Positions 42,779-51,177 of a stretch of 64,000 nt of DNA are shown here, piece after piece. Location: assembly GCA_963638365.1 (NCBI GenBank), contig CAVHRK010000037.1:26013-90012 (forward strand), read 5' to 3'. The stretch comes from Suilimivivens sp963638365 (GTDB lineage: Bacteria; Bacillota; Clostridia; Lachnospirales; Lachnospiraceae). Each line of letters begins with the position of its first letter. Position 1 is the first letter of the stretch. Made by a program: the position numbers and the translations under genes. The notes under the pieces are model-generated. The model saw only the letters and a list, made by a program, of their open reading frames with translations. It had not been told where the DNA came from and ran no database searches.

Positions 42779-43876
42779 ATGCGGGAAGAAAATAAACAAA
42801 TGCGGATTCTGTCTGCGGTCGGTATGATTCTGGTCGTGGCAGGACATCTTGGATATTCTTTGTTTGATGTGGGAGGGCTGTTTCCTTATTATTCGTTCCA
42901 TGTGTTTATTTTTCTGTTTGTCTCCGGTTATTTTTATAGGGAGGAAGCAGAGCAGCATCTCCTGCGATATATTGGCAAAAAGTGCAAAACGCTATTGCTT
43001 CCTTATTTTATCTGGAATCTGGTCTATGGAATTCTGGCAGCGCTTCTGCACCGTACAGGCTTTTCCATCGGAGGGGATCTCACCCTGTGGAATCTGTTCA
43101 TAGAGCCGTTCGTGAGCGGACACCAGTTTCTGTATCAGTTCCCGGCGTGGTTTGTACCGGCGCTGTTTTTGATCGAGATTCTCAATGTGTTGGGAAGAAA
43201 GGTGCTGTCTTTCCTCCATTTAAAGAAGGAATGGCTGATTTTCATCGTGTGTCTCCTGCTTGGAATCGCTACGGTTGCGCTTGCGAAGGGAGGACATGTC
43301 TGGGGCTATTATAAATTCCCGGGAAGACTCCTTTTCATGATGCCGGGCTTCCAGCTGGGACGTATTTATAAGGAAAAGTTGGAGGACAGGGTAAATAAAA
43401 TCCGTGACGGCCGGTATCTTTTGGTTGTTCTGGGAGTCCAGCTTCTGATTACAATATGCTGTCAGGGACTTGCTTTCAGCGCGGTATGGGTAACGGGCTT
43501 TGCCAATGCGGCTGTGATCCCGTATCTTACGGTGGTGACCGGAATTGCATTCTGGCTGCGGATCTCGGACTGGATCAGCCGGATTCCGTCTGTCAGCGGG
43601 TGGTTTACGAGGATTGGAAGAAACACCTATGCCATTATGATGCATCATGTGTTCTGGTTCTTTGTTGTGAATTCGATCTGTTATCTGCTTTCCCGTACTA
43701 CGGTGTGGTGTGCGGAATTTGATGCGGCACAGTTCTTTTCCGATATCAATTATGTCTATGCGATTGGTGGAAGTGATGCCGGGAAATGGATTTATCTTGC
43801 TTTGGGAATAGGAATGCCGTTGCTGTTGGCAAAGGGAACACAATATCTTGTGGGGAGGAAAATTTCCGGGACATAA
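42779..43876 (+). CDS. Acyltransferase family 3 membrane protein
   Basis: A 365-residue protein with about ten membrane helices. ILVVAGHLGYSLF contains the near-N-terminal catalytic-type His of acyltransferase-3 proteins, and FHVFIFLFVSGYFYREE matches the second conserved motif (FF-x-SGY-like). These enzymes O-acetylate or succinylate surface glycans or lipids. RBS GGGAGG, 6 bases from the ATG. No adjacent glycan operon identifies the acceptor. Confidence 0.87.
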   Translation: MREENKQMRILSAVGMILVVAGHLGYSLFDVGGLFPYYSFHVFIFLFVSGYFYREEAEQHLLRYIGKKCKTLLLPYFIWNLVYGILAALLHRTGFSIGGDLTLWNLFIEPFVSGHQFLYQFPAWFVPALFLIEILNVLGRKVLSFLHLKKEWLIFIVCLLLGIATVALAKGGHVWGYYKFPGRLLFMMPGFQLGRIYKEKLEDRVNKIRDGRYLLVVLGVQLLITICCQGLAFSAVWVTGFANAAVIPYLTVVTGIAFWLRISDWISRIPSVSGWFTRIGRNTYAIMMHHVFWFFVVNSICYLLSRTTVWCAEFDAAQFFSDINYVYAIGGSDAGKWIYLALGIGMPLLLAKGTQYLVGRKISGT

Positions 43877-43913
43877 CGCTCAATAAAATCCCCGGCAAAT
43901 TCTGAAAAATGAG

Positions 43914-43942
43914 TTGACGTGTGCTGAAAGCTATGGTATTCT
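43914..43942 (+). promoter_or_regulatory. Promoter of the His/Cys-repeat protein gene
   Basis: TTGACG, 17 bases, TATTCT. The predicted leader runs about 140 bases to the GTG at 44087 and contains a terminator-like hairpin (43986-44028). Confidence 0.6.
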
Positions 43943-43985
43943 ACAAACACTTTCTTTGAATGACAAGTAAATACGAATTTGAAAT

Positions 43986-44028
43986 AAAGGGTATCTTTCT
44001 GTGATTATCACAAAAGGTGCCTTTTTTT
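43986..44028 (+). terminator. Terminator-like hairpin in the leader of the His/Cys-repeat gene
   Basis: AAAGG...CTTT pairs imperfectly with AAAGG...CCTTT, with an inner GTGAT/ATCAC hairpin, ending in seven T. It lies between the promoter at 43914 and the start at 44087, so read-through is needed for expression, suggesting attenuation. It could instead terminate the acyltransferase transcript. Confidence 0.55.
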
Positions 44029-44086
44029 GTACGAACCGGTTTTGAATGAGTACAGATTACAGATCAGAAAAAGAAAGGAAAGTAAC

Positions 44087-45613
44087 GTGAGAAAATTTGA
44101 ATTGATTTTAAGAAGAACAAAGAATATCGGACAGAAAAAGAAACGAAGAGTTGTAAGCAATCATAAAAAAGGAAGAATGGCAGCAGCGTTTTTCGGCATG
44201 CTGATGACAGGAACCGTGTTGCTTTCCGGAATGGAAATGCAGGTATCAGCACAGACCATACGGCATGAACATTCCGGAGATGCACAGAACGGAGGAGAGT
44301 GTTTCGCTGATGCCGTATATCATGTGCATGAAGGAAATGAGGAGGAAGGCGGTTCCTGTTATAATACGCCCGTGTATCATGTTCATATGGGAAATGGAGT
44401 AAATGGCGGTGGCTGTTATGGTGAAGCAATCCGGCATGTCCATCAGGGAAGTGAGAATCAGGCCGGAGCCTGTTATACACCAGTTTATCATAGTCATGGT
44501 AACTCCTGCTATGCACAAAGGAGCCACGATGCTTCCTGTCCCTCACATTTCGAGTTTCACCCTTACGATTGTATCGTTCATGATTGGGATGGAGACGGAC
44601 ACGGCTGTGATGGTTATACCGTGTATGATTGTGATGGACATTGGTACCTTGGCTGTGGAAACGGCGGACAGATTGTCGGTTATCAGTTTTCCTGCAGTAT
44701 GTCAGATGGGCAGATAACGGGATACCGGATGAATTGCAACAAGACAAACGATACCATAGAGGCGTATGAATTATCCTGCACCAAAACACCGGATGATATA
44801 GATTATTATGAAAATACATGCGGAATGGAAGAAGGACAGGAAATTACAATTCCGGATCCTCCGGAAGAAACTACACAGGATGACGGGAATACTACCGGAC
44901 AGGAAGAGTCTGAAAACGGAGACGGAGAGCAGGAAAACCAGGAACAGGGAGGCGGACAGACACCGGAATCAGAACCGGAAGATATACCGGAGGTAATTCC
45001 GGCTCCGTCAGAACTTCCTGCAATGACTCCGGCACCATCAGAGCTTCCGGTGGAAGAAGAGGTTATTTCAGAGGCAACGGTAAGAAAAAAACCGGTGGTG
45101 GAAACAGCAAAAACGTCCCCTGCCAGGGAGAATGTCACCTCATCGCCTGAGCCGGTCCGGCAGGTAACCCCAAAGCCTGTAGCAGAGGAAACTGTGGTGC
45201 TTCCCGAGGTGGCTGCCGAACCCGGAGAAGAAGGAGGGGAACCTGTAGTATTAAAACGTAAATGGCCGGTTTTTACGCCGGTAATTAAGCTGATTTCCAT
45301 TACTTCCGGAACCGTTGTGCTGCTTATGGCATTAATACTGCTTCTTCTTTATTTGCGAAGAAGTGTAAGGGTTTATAATGATAACGGAAAGGGAAGAATG
45401 CAATATCTGGGACGTGCAGGCGTAACGCTTTCGGAAGAGGGATACTGTATTCAGATCACGGACCGGCTTGTGGAACGTGCATCAACAAACCGTTATTGTA
45501 TCCGTCCTGATTTGTTCCTGATCGGAAAGAACAACAGCTATGAAATCTGGATTGTGAAGGATGGAAAAAGAAAATCAGTTTATCTGGATAAAGAAATGAA
45601 TTTTACCATCTAG
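44087..45613 (+). CDS. Secreted, membrane-anchored protein with His/Cys repeats
   Basis: A 508-residue protein. A basic N-terminus and signal-like helix (about 28-56, ending MQVSAQT) come first. Five units of about 23 residues follow: IRHEHSGDAQNGGEC, VYHVHEGNEEEGGSC, VYHVHMGNGVNGGGC, IRHVHQGSENQAGAC and VYHSHGNSC. Each has an HxH pair and one Cys followed by Tyr or Phe. More Cys/His-rich sequence continues to about 245, with repeated GQIVGYQFSC/GQITGYRMNC units. A long Glu/Pro linker follows, then a membrane helix (about 400-425) and an 80-residue cytosolic beta-rich end. GTG 44087 follows AAAGGAAAG; the frame is open upstream. Metal binding or disulfide formation is likely; function unknown. 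Confidence 0.8.
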   Translation: MRKFELILRRTKNIGQKKKRRVVSNHKKGRMAAAFFGMLMTGTVLLSGMEMQVSAQTIRHEHSGDAQNGGECFADAVYHVHEGNEEEGGSCYNTPVYHVHMGNGVNGGGCYGEAIRHVHQGSENQAGACYTPVYHSHGNSCYAQRSHDASCPSHFEFHPYDCIVHDWDGDGHGCDGYTVYDCDGHWYLGCGNGGQIVGYQFSCSMSDGQITGYRMNCNKTNDTIEAYELSCTKTPDDIDYYENTCGMEEGQEITIPDPPEETTQDDGNTTGQEESENGDGEQENQEQGGGQTPESEPEDIPEVIPAPSELPAMTPAPSELPVEEEVISEATVRKKPVVETAKTSPARENVTSSPEPVRQVTPKPVAEETVVLPEVAAEPGEEGGEPVVLKRKWPVFTPVIKLISITSGTVVLLMALILLLLYLRRSVRVYNDNGKGRMQYLGRAGVTLSEEGYCIQITDRLVERASTNRYCIRPDLFLIGKNNSYEIWIVKDGKRKSVYLDKEMNFTI

Positions 45614-45671
45614 TCAAACGCAAAAAGAAATACATTGTTTGCATAACTATAATGAAAAACTGCATAAAGTA

Positions 45672-45700
45672 TTGACTTTCCCATTGTGCCGTGATAGATT
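45672..45700 (+). promoter_or_regulatory. Promoter of the first amino acid ABC cassette
   Basis: TTGACT, 17 bases, TAGATT, ending 54 bases before the binding-protein start. Confidence 0.6.
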
Positions 45701-45754
45701 TTATTTGTTTTAGAAACTAGATTCGCGTTTTAAAACGCAGAAATGAGGAGAGTT

Positions 45755-46645
45755 ATGAAAAAATTATTAGCCGTTTTATTAACAGCAACAATGACAATGG
45801 CTATGCTGACTGCATGTGGAAGCAGCAACACAGAAGCCACAGACACCACAACAGAAACTACCGAAGCAGAAGCTGATACCACAACAGATGACGCAGCAGT
45901 AGAAGAAACCGCAGATGCAGCAGACGAAGCTGCTGACACAGAAGCTGCAGTTTCCGAAGCACTTGCAGATGGCGTGCTTACCGCAGGTACGAACGCAGAG
46001 TTCCCTCCTTTTGAGTATGTTGGGGATGATGGAGAAGCTGATGGTTTCGATATCGCTTTAATCAAGGCAATCGGTGAGAAGCTTGGCGTAGACGTTCAGG
46101 TAGACAACATGGAGTTCGCATCCTTAGTATCCTCCATCGGTAACAAGATTGATGTTGCAATCGCCGGTATGACCGTAACTGATGAAAGAAAAGAAGCTGT
46201 TGATTTCTCAGAGCCTTACTATGAAGCAGTTCAGTATGTTCTTCTTCCGGAAGGAAGCGAGATCGCAACTGCAGATGATCTGAAGAACAAGACCATCGGT
46301 GTTCAGCTTGGAACAACAGGTGACTTTATTGCATCCGATATCGAAGGAACAACCGTAAACACCTACAATAAGGGTGTGGATGCCGTAAACGATCTGATCA
46401 ATGGAAGAGTAGACTGTGTAATCATTGACAAGAATCCTGCCCTTGTATTCGAAAGCAAATTCCAGGATGAGGGTTCCAAGATTACTGCAGTAGACGGTGC
46501 ACAGTTTGATTTCGAACCGGAGTATTATGCAATTGCAATGCCTAAGGGTGATACGGCTCTTGCAGATGCTATCAACAAGGCCATTGAAGAATTAAAGGCA
46601 GATGGAACTTTTGATGAACTGGTAAAGACATATATTGAAGAATAA
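45755..46645 (+). CDS. Polar amino acid-binding lipoprotein (SBP family 3)
   Basis: A 296-residue lipoprotein (lipobox MLTACG). A low-complexity Thr/Glu/Ala/Asp tether (about 25-75) precedes a type-3 binding domain: GTNAEFPPFEYVGDDGEADG, FDIALIKAIGEKLGVDV, IAGMTVTDERKEAVDFSEPY, TIGVQLGTTGDF. The DERK and FPPFEY motifs are those of polar or general amino acid binders. ATG 45755 lies about 5 bases after GAGGAG. A terminator follows directly, then a structured repeat, then the permease and ATPase genes, so the binding protein can be made in excess of the membrane parts. Confidence 0.92.
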   Translation: MKKLLAVLLTATMTMAMLTACGSSNTEATDTTTETTEAEADTTTDDAAVEETADAADEAADTEAAVSEALADGVLTAGTNAEFPPFEYVGDDGEADGFDIALIKAIGEKLGVDVQVDNMEFASLVSSIGNKIDVAIAGMTVTDERKEAVDFSEPYYEAVQYVLLPEGSEIATADDLKNKTIGVQLGTTGDFIASDIEGTTVNTYNKGVDAVNDLINGRVDCVIIDKNPALVFESKFQDEGSKITAVDGAQFDFEPEYYAIAMPKGDTALADAINKAIEELKADGTFDELVKTYIEE

Positions 46646-46685
46646 TCATTTTTGTGTTAATATTCAATATAGCGTATAGCGTATC

Positions 46686-46718
46686 AAAGAGGATAGCATA
46701 TTATGCTATCCTCTTTTC
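46686..46718 (+). terminator. Terminator between binding-protein and permease genes
   Basis: AAAGAGGATAGCATA / TATGCTATCCTCTTT stem of 15 bp with T run. The post-terminator repeat element begins 2 bases later. Confidence 0.88.
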
Positions 46719-46719
46719 A

Positions 46720-46838
46720 TGTAGAGCACTTAGAGAAGACGATCCGAAGGAGAAGTCTGAGCTTAGTGCGAACGGTACCAGGACACTTAATGAGAACGAG
46801 CGAAGCGAAGTACGAATTTAGTATCCGGGTACATGTAG
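46720..46838 (+). repeat. Post-terminator structured repeat, copy 1
   Basis: Starts TGTAGAGCACTTAG and ends near CCGGGTAC. Two hairpin modules: GCACT(tag)...(ctt)AGTGC enclosing AGAC/GTCT, then GTACC..GGA..ACT pairing with AGT..TCC..GGTAC around CACTTAATGAG and ACGAATTTAGT. A second copy lies at 57487-57604, with the same boxes but different, still paired, stem bases. Both copies begin right after a terminator T run. Non-coding. Confidence 0.75.
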
Positions 46839-46876
46839 AACACATATATAGACAAATTAGGAAGGGTTAAGCACAA

Positions 46877-47578
46877 ATGTTGGAATGGTTGAACAAAGTA
46901 GAAGGAAGCTTTTATAAGGCATTCCTTGCAGAAGACCGGTGGAAATTATATTTTGCCGGACTGGGAGTAACACTGAAGGTTGCGTTTTTTGCCGCAATCC
47001 TCGGACTGGTAATCGGAACGGTGATTGCACTGATGAAGCTTTCCACCGGAAAGAAAGGAAAGGGAACTATCTGGTCCTTTATCGCGAACTGTTACATTGA
47101 TATTATCCGTGGAACACCGTCGGTACTGCAGTTGTTAATTATGTGGTTTATTATTATGAAGAGCTGCAAGAACGGTGTACTGGTTGCGGTACTTTCCTTT
47201 GGTATTAACAGTGGCGCTTATGTGGCAGAAATTGTCCGTGCCGGAATTCTTGCGGTAGACAAAGGACAGACGGAGGCCGGCAGATCGCTTGGTTTATCCA
47301 AGGCACAGACCATGGTTTATATTGTCATTCCGCAGGCGATTAAGAATGTACTTCCTCCAATTGGTAATGAATTTATCGTGTTGTTAAAGGAGACTGCGAT
47401 TGTCGGTTACGTGAGTCTGACAGACCTTACCAGAGCCGCAAACCAGATTTCTTCAAGAACCTATGAAGCATTTATGCCATTGATTGGTGCAGCCGTAATT
47501 TACTTTGTGATTATTAAGATATTAACCATTCTGCTGGGCGTATTGGAGAGGAGGCTGCGTAAGAGTGATAATCGTTAA
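46877..47578 (+). CDS. Amino acid ABC transporter permease (HisM/GlnP type)
   Basis: A 233-residue permease with about five helices: GLGVTLKVAFFAAILGLVIG, then CYIDIIRGTPSVLQLLIMWF, and the coupling loop AGRSLGLSKAQTMVYIVIPQ. The last helix leads to LGVLERRL. It overlaps the ATPase start by 14 bases. It would pair with the binding lipoprotein at 45755 for glutamine/polar amino acid import. Confidence 0.93.
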   Translation: MLEWLNKVEGSFYKAFLAEDRWKLYFAGLGVTLKVAFFAAILGLVIGTVIALMKLSTGKKGKGTIWSFIANCYIDIIRGTPSVLQLLIMWFIIMKSCKNGVLVAVLSFGINSGAYVAEIVRAGILAVDKGQTEAGRSLGLSKAQTMVYIVIPQAIKNVLPPIGNEFIVLLKETAIVGYVSLTDLTRAANQISSRTYEAFMPLIGAAVIYFVIIKILTILLGVLERRLRKSDNR

Positions 47579-48287
47579 GGATCTTCATAAAAAATTTGAC
47601 AATAACCACGTACTCCGTGGCGTGAATTATCATGTACATCAGGGAGAAAAGATCGTTATTATCGGTCCCTCCGGCTCCGGTAAAAGTACGTTTCTTCGAT
47701 GCCTCAATTTACTGGAAACACCGACAAGCGGTGAGATCTGGTTTGACGGACAGTTAATTACGAATGATAAGGTGAACATCAATCACGTGCGTCAGCATAT
47801 GGGCATGGTGTTCCAGAACTTTAACCTGTTTAACAATCTTTCGATTATGGATAATATTACCCTTGCGCCTGTAAAGTTAAAGCTGCAGAGCAAGGAAGAG
47901 GCCAGCGAGAATGCATTGAAGCTTTTAGAGCGTGTCGGATTAAAGGAGAAGGCAGATGCCTATCCAAGCCAGTTATCCGGCGGACAGAAGCAGCGTATTG
48001 CGATTGTCCGTTCCCTTGCCATGAATCCAAGGGTAATGCTGTTTGATGAGCCGACGTCCGCGCTCGATCCGGAAATGGTAGGCGAGGTTCTTGCCGTTAT
48101 GAAGGAACTGGCAGATTCCGGTATGACCATGGTGGTTGTTACTCACGAAATGGGATTTGCAAGAGAGGTCGGAACGAAGGTATTGTTTATGGATGAAGGA
48201 ATCATTATGGAAGAAAATACACCTTCCGAAATCTTTAACAATCCCCAGTGTCAGCGTCTGCAGGATTTTCTGTCCAAGGTGCTGTAG
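47565..48287 (+). CDS. Amino acid ABC transporter ATP-binding protein (GlnQ type)
   Basis: A 240-residue ATPase: Walker A IIGPSGSGKSTFLRCLN, VFQNFNLF Q-loop, signature LSGGQKQRIAIVRSLA, Walker B VMLFDEPTSALDPEMVGEV, VVTHEMGF H-loop. Start GTG 47565, with GGAGAGGAGG upstream, overlaps the permease gene. Very similar in plan to the ATPase at 62368. A hairpin at 48329 probably ends the operon. Confidence 0.94.
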   Translation: MIIVKDLHKKFDNNHVLRGVNYHVHQGEKIVIIGPSGSGKSTFLRCLNLLETPTSGEIWFDGQLITNDKVNINHVRQHMGMVFQNFNLFNNLSIMDNITLAPVKLKLQSKEEASENALKLLERVGLKEKADAYPSQLSGGQKQRIAIVRSLAMNPRVMLFDEPTSALDPEMVGEVLAVMKELADSGMTMVVVTHEMGFAREVGTKVLFMDEGIIMEENTPSEIFNNPQCQRLQDFLSKVL

Positions 48288-48328
48288 GAGAGGTAACTAT
48301 TCCGGATAGTTAGAATTTAGGAAAGATA

Positions 48329-48385
48329 AAGCCGGTATACGATACATCAGAAAGACAGACGGATGTACCTGTGTATCGGCTTCTT
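48329..48385 (+). terminator. Hairpin after the first amino acid ABC operon
   Basis: AAGCCGGTATAC pairs with GTGTATCGGCTT (two G-U) with an inner CATC/GATG, followed by CTTTG. The T run is weak. A palindrome TAACTATTC-CGG-ATAGTTA lies just upstream (48295-48313) and resembles the ends of the 21843 repeat. Confidence 0.5.
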
Positions 48386-48400
48386 TGAAAAGAGGAAGCC

Positions 48401-49423
48401 ATGATTCAGATCAGTTTATGTATGATTGTCAAAAATGAAGAAAGAGTGTTGGAACGATGCCTTTCTTCCGTCTGTGATCTGATGGATGAAATTATCATTG
48501 TAGATACCGGATCGACAGACCGCACGAAGGAGATTGCAGGGAAGTATACCAGCCGGATTTATGATTTTACCTGGTGTAACGATTTTTCGAAAGCAAGGAA
48601 CTTCGCTTTTGAAAAAGCAACCTGTGATTATATCTATTCGGCCGATGCCGATGAAGTGCTTGATGAAGAGAACCACGAAAAATTCCGGATTTTAAAGGAA
48701 AATCTGATGCCGGAGGTTGAAATTGTGCAGATGTACTATGGAAACCAGCTTGCAAACGGTACGGTGTATAACTTTGACAGGGAGCTTCGTCCCAAGCTGT
48801 TTAAGCGGCTTCGGACTTTTGTGTGGACAGAACCGGTGCATGAAACAGTACGTCTCTTTCCGGTGGTATATGACAGCGAGATTGAGATTACCCATAAGCC
48901 GGAGCATAATCATGGAGGTCGTGACATTGCGATCTTTGAGCGGTTGATTGACCGTGGAGAGGCACTTTCGAAGAGATTGTTCGACTTTTATGCAAGGGAG
49001 TTGTTCGTAGCAGGAAGCAAAGAGCAGTTGATCCGGGCGAAGGATTATTTTATCTCCATAGCAAAAAACAGCGAAACGGATCCGGATCAGTTAAAGACCG
49101 CGCTTGCGGTAGTGGTACGGAGCTGCTTTGAAGCAGGGGATACACTTACCATGTACCAGTATGCAATGAAGGATGTTGCAAGCGAGGCGAGCAGCGAGGT
49201 CTGCTGTATTCTCGGAGAGTATTATCAGAAGCGGCAGGATTATGAGGAAGCCATTTTGTGGTTTTATAATGCCGCCTATGAGCAGCAGAGCATTCTGAAC
49301 ATCCGTTATCAGAAGGAAATTCCATTGGAGGGACTGATTGCGTGCTATCATGCCTTATCCATGAGTGAGCAGGAGGCCTATTATCAGCAAGAATTATGTA
49401 ACTGTGGAGTGCTGGACAGTTAA
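48401..49423 (+). CDS. Glycosyltransferase family 2 with helical-repeat C-terminus
   Basis: A 340-residue cytoplasmic protein. The N-terminal GT-A domain has ISLCMIVKNEERVLERCLSS, IIIVDTGSTDRTKEIA, the DxD-like SADADEVLD, and a later AEPVHE-like WTEPVHETVRL. From about residue 200 it is helical with TPR-like spacing (FYARELFVAGSKEQLIRAKD, LGEYYQKRQDYEEAILWF). This architecture is shared with SunS-type and related glycosyltransferases acting on proteins or peptides. Acceptor unknown; no adjacent peptide gene. RBS GAGGAAG. Confidence 0.88.
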   Translation: MIQISLCMIVKNEERVLERCLSSVCDLMDEIIIVDTGSTDRTKEIAGKYTSRIYDFTWCNDFSKARNFAFEKATCDYIYSADADEVLDEENHEKFRILKENLMPEVEIVQMYYGNQLANGTVYNFDRELRPKLFKRLRTFVWTEPVHETVRLFPVVYDSEIEITHKPEHNHGGRDIAIFERLIDRGEALSKRLFDFYARELFVAGSKEQLIRAKDYFISIAKNSETDPDQLKTALAVVVRSCFEAGDTLTMYQYAMKDVASEASSEVCCILGEYYQKRQDYEEAILWFYNAAYEQQSILNIRYQKEIPLEGLIACYHALSMSEQEAYYQQELCNCGVLDS

Positions 49424-49487
49424 AGAATTATCTTGCATGGTATCCGGTTAGATGATACCATAAGTGCGTTACAAATATAAAATAAGG

Positions 49488-49530
49488 GTAACCGTGTAAG
49501 TATGAAGGTACTGAATAATTACACAGTTAC
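49488..49530 (+). other. Stem-loop upstream of hisC
   Basis: GTAACCGTGTAA (49488-49499) pairs with TTACACAGTTAC (49519-49530) with one mismatch and a 19-base loop. It ends 8 bases before the hisC ribosome binding site. No T run and no T-box motif. Its arms resemble the GTAACTATTCAG-type repeat ends, so it may be a decayed copy. Confidence 0.45.
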
Positions 49531-49544
49531 GAATGGGGAGCAAC

Positions 49545-50597
49545 ATGAGCTGGGAAGAAAATGTACGAAAGGTGATCCCGTATGTCGCAGGCGAACAGCC
49601 AAAGGATACGGATGTCATTAAGCTAAACACCAATGAATGCCCTTATCCCCCGGCACCGGGAGTAGAGAAGCTGGCAAAGGAGCTGTCCGTGGACAGGCTG
49701 CGGTTATATCCGAATATGGATGCGGCAGAGCTTGTTGAGGCCCTTGCAGATTATTATAAAGTAAAAGAATCCGAGGTGTTTGTCGGAGTCGGATCGGATG
49801 ATGTACTGGGAATGGCATTTATGACCTTCTTTAACAGTGACAGACCGATTCTGTTTCCGGATATTACCTATTCTTTTTATGATGTCTGGGCAGAGCTTTT
49901 CAGGATTCCGTATGAAACCTGTGCATTGGATGAAGAATTCCGGATCCGGAAGGAAGATTATTTTCGTCCGAATGGGGGAATCATTATTCCGAATCCCAAT
50001 GCGCCGACAGCAATCTTTGAGGATTGCAGCGTATTAGAGGAGATTGTGGCACAGAATCCGGATTCTGTCGTCATTATTGACGAGGCGTACGTGGATTTCG
50101 GTGCGGAAAGTATGCTGCCGCTCATTCATAAATATGATAATCTCATGGTAGTACAGACCTTTTCCAAGTCGCGCGCCATGGCCGGTATGCGGATTGGATT
50201 TGCAATTGCCAATGAAAAGCTGATCGGGTATCTGAAGGATGTGAAGTTTTCCTATAATTCCTACACCATGAACCTGCCGGCGATTAAGCTGGGTGTGGAA
50301 GCGGTCAGGGACAGGGAATATTTTGAAAGTACGGTACAAAAGATCATTAAGACAAGGGAATGGACGAAGGTTCAGTTAAAGAAACTGGGATTTACGTTCA
50401 CAGATTCAAAGAGTAATTTCCTGTTTGCGACACATGACCGCGTTCCGGCACAACAGATTTTTGATGAGCTGCGCAAGCGGAAGATCTATGTACGTCACTG
50501 GAATAAACCGCGTATCGATAATTACTTACGAATTACGATCGGGACGCCGCAGCAGATGGAGAAGCTGTGCGAAACGTTAGAGGAGATTCTGGGGTGA
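49545..50597 (+). CDS. hisC: Histidinol-phosphate aminotransferase (or related class II aminotransferase)
   Basis: A 350-residue PLP enzyme of fold type I converting imidazole-acetol phosphate to histidinol phosphate. It shows LNTNECPYPPAPGV near the N-terminus and VFVGVGSDDVLGMAF for cofactor phosphate. IIPNPNAPTAIF and VVIIDEAYVDFG supply cofactor Asn and Asp; VVQTFSKSRAMAGMRIGF supplies the PLP Lys. The C-terminus has RHWNKPRIDNYLRITIG, with the substrate-phosphate Arg. It is isolated from other his genes, so related specificities (aromatic amino acids) are possible. ATG 49545 is preferred over 49533 because GGGGAG lies between them. Confidence 0.87.
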   Translation: MSWEENVRKVIPYVAGEQPKDTDVIKLNTNECPYPPAPGVEKLAKELSVDRLRLYPNMDAAELVEALADYYKVKESEVFVGVGSDDVLGMAFMTFFNSDRPILFPDITYSFYDVWAELFRIPYETCALDEEFRIRKEDYFRPNGGIIIPNPNAPTAIFEDCSVLEEIVAQNPDSVVIIDEAYVDFGAESMLPLIHKYDNLMVVQTFSKSRAMAGMRIGFAIANEKLIGYLKDVKFSYNSYTMNLPAIKLGVEAVRDREYFESTVQKIIKTREWTKVQLKKLGFTFTDSKSNFLFATHDRVPAQQIFDELRKRKIYVRHWNKPRIDNYLRITIGTPQQMEKLCETLEEILG

Positions 50598-50679
50598 AAC
50601 CGGATTACGGCTGTTCCGGACAGGAATGGTTACTTGAAAATTATTGAAAAATCGTTTGAAGATTGTTAAGGAGAATGTG

Positions 50680-51159
50680 ATGTTAAAGAAATATCTGATT
50701 GTTTTTTTTGTATCTATGGTTCCGCTGATTGAGCTTCGTGGTGCCATTCCGATTTCTCAGGGAATGGGCCTGCCGATCTGGACCTCTTATGTGGTTTCCA
50801 TTATCGGAAATATGGTACCGGTTCCGTTTATCTATCTGTTTGCCCGTAAGATCCTGGAGTGGGGAGCCGACAAGCCGGTTATTGGCAAATTCTTTACCTT
50901 CTGTCTCGAAAAGGGTAAGAAGGGTGGAGAAAAGCTGCAGGAGAAGGCAGGACGCGGACTCTTTGTGGCATTAATGCTTTTTGTAGGAGTTCCGTTACCG
51001 GGAACCGGTGCATGGACCGGAACACTGGCAGCGAGTCTTTTGGATATGAAGTTTAAGGACAGTGTCATTGCCGTAATGCTTGGGGTGCTGCTTGCCGGTG
51101 TGATTATGATGGCAGCCAGCATGGGCGTATTCGGCGCGGCGGGTGCACTGTTTGGCTAA
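50680..51159 (+). CDS. Small multidrug-export-like membrane protein (COG2426)
   Basis: A 159-residue protein with four membrane helices; MVPLIELRGAIPISQGMGLP and FVGVPLPGTGAWTGTLAASL are signatures of the family. Annotated in databases as putative small multi-drug export protein, with little experimental support. Start ATG 50680 follows AAGGAG. Lies 18 bases upstream of the methyltransferase gene, probably in one operon. Confidence 0.88.
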   Translation: MLKKYLIVFFVSMVPLIELRGAIPISQGMGLPIWTSYVVSIIGNMVPVPFIYLFARKILEWGADKPVIGKFFTFCLEKGKKGGEKLQEKAGRGLFVALMLFVGVPLPGTGAWTGTLAASLLDMKFKDSVIAVMLGVLLAGVIMMAASMGVFGAAGALFG

Positions 51160-51177
51160 GGAGAAGGGAGTATTATA

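Noticed and set aside
44064..44819. A 251-codon minus-strand frame rich in His/Asn/Arg
   Set aside because: It is the antisense of the His/Cys-repeat gene, whose repeats create a repetitive shadow.
49424..49544. T-box for histidine before hisC
   Set aside because: A stem-loop is present but no T-box consensus, specifier region or terminator T run.
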